Of a stretch of DNA of 64,000 nt, positions 63,259 through 64,000 are shown piece by piece (position 1 is the stretch's first letter; each line of letters starts with the position of its first letter). The stretch comes from Motacilla alba alba (Eukaryota; Chordata; Aves; Passeriformes; Motacillidae): contig NC_052017.1 of assembly GCF_015832195.1 (NCBI RefSeq), positions 13,654,790 through 13,718,789 of the forward strand, read 5' to 3'. The notes beneath the pieces were generated by a model, which did no database searches, was not told where the DNA came from, and worked only from the letters and a program-made list of their open reading frames with translations. The position numbers and the translations under genes were made by a program.

Positions 63259-64000
63259 CATATTGGTCTTAGAGGCTAAAAATTGATTTCTGATTTAGTA
63301 TTTTTTTTCTCCCTCCCTTCTTGTTTTCCATCATAACTGGGGGAGAGACATAAGGAGAAGGTTGCATGTGATGTTTGTAAATAGACTATCCAAGTTAGTT
63401 TCTGTGATCCTGGCACAGATGGGTTGGTGCCTGTATGCTGCTTTGCAGGGCATGAAGGAGGCACTGAAGACAAAAGGACCTGGAGTGTTCTGTCTGCTGT
63501 GCAGCAGCAGTGGAAGGCCTTGCCAAAGGGTGGGTGGATCAGGATGGCTGACCTGGAGACTTACCCTTGCAACAGTTACGTACGTGTTAATAGAAAGAAG
63601 ACTGGAAGGTTCAGAATAAATTACTACTGGGAGTGAAAGCTGAGGGAAATGTATGACAAATATTTAAATATTGCATTATAGTCTCTAGACAAACTCTTTG
63701 AAGTTGAGAGCGTGGGACTGGTTTTCTAATGGGATGCTGAAAGATGTGTAGATAAAGAAACAATTAGGAAGGAAATTGGAAATCTGGAGATCTGAACCTA
63801 TCTCTTACTCAAATGCTTTAAAGTCATTCAGGTGTTCACAACTATTTAAATACTTCACTTGTTTTACGTGTCTCAAACAAAGCAATGAAGCAGCACTGTC
63901 ATAAAGAGCCCAGCCCCGCTCCAGCTGAAATTTGTCTGACATAGACAAAACAAATAAACCCCCCAGAAGCCCAACAATGCCATTTTGTGTGCAACATTAT
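63259..64000. other. Unique noncoding stretch to window end
   Basis: Only short open frames (85 codons or fewer). No recognised repeat or gene. Confidence 0.6.

Noticed and set aside
1..64000. Bacterial operons, CRISPR arrays, phage or plasmid features
   Set aside because: No evenly spaced repeat-spacer arrays, no ribosome-binding-site/ORF packing, and clear avian LINE fragments point to vertebrate nuclear DNA.

Overview
The window looks like nuclear DNA from a bird, most likely an intergenic desert or the inside of a very large intron. The bird assignment rests on chicken-repeat-1 (CR1) LINE fragments. One ends in the CR1-type tail with repeated ATTCTGTGAT (33826-34240), one is an older 3' end with TTCTATGATTGTATGATT (5448-5518), and two are antisense (22598-22678 and 38150-38430). 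The DNA is AT-rich, has no operon-like packing, and has stop codons spread over all six frames. I cannot name the species.

No protein-coding gene could be identified. The longest open frames (183, 161, 159, 158 and 154 codons, plus a 271-codon frame inflated by a TA microsatellite) are about what chance gives in 64 kb, and none resembles a family I recognise. The best coding candidate is a possible two-exon minus-strand arrangement at 12950-14424, joined by a perfect CAG|GTAAGT donor and a phase-compatible acceptor. It is given only as a hypothesis.

Layout: 1-5.4 kb is unique sequence with small repeats. An old CR1 tail lies at 5.45 kb and a GT microsatellite at 10 kb. The spliced-ORF hypothesis covers 12.9-14.4 kb. 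A five-copy 34-bp minisatellite sits at 16.15 kb, with an RFX X-box-like palindrome about 0.5 kb beyond it. An antisense CR1 end and an antisense MIR-like fragment follow at 22.6-23.1 kb. A cluster with SOX- and POU-type motifs lies at 28.15-28.26 kb. A perfect 14-bp hairpin is at 33.03 kb, a 415-bp CR1 3' end at 33.8 kb and another MIR-like fragment at 34.6 kb. A compound TA microsatellite with a 64-bp duplication (37.9 kb) sits beside an antisense CR1 body fragment (38.15 kb). A tRNA-derived SINE is at 42.6-42.86 kb. A 54-bp tandem duplication is at 49.5 kb and A/C-rich low-complexity tracts occur at 48-49 and 60-61 kb.

The most noteworthy item is the SINE at 42590-42860 on the minus strand. 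It has a perfect pol III B box, a 10/12 A box at exactly tRNA spacing, and a body resembling old SINEs of sharks and other non-avian vertebrates. tRNA SINEs are rare in birds, so a long, legible copy may be an ancient retained element put to another use. That last step is inference.
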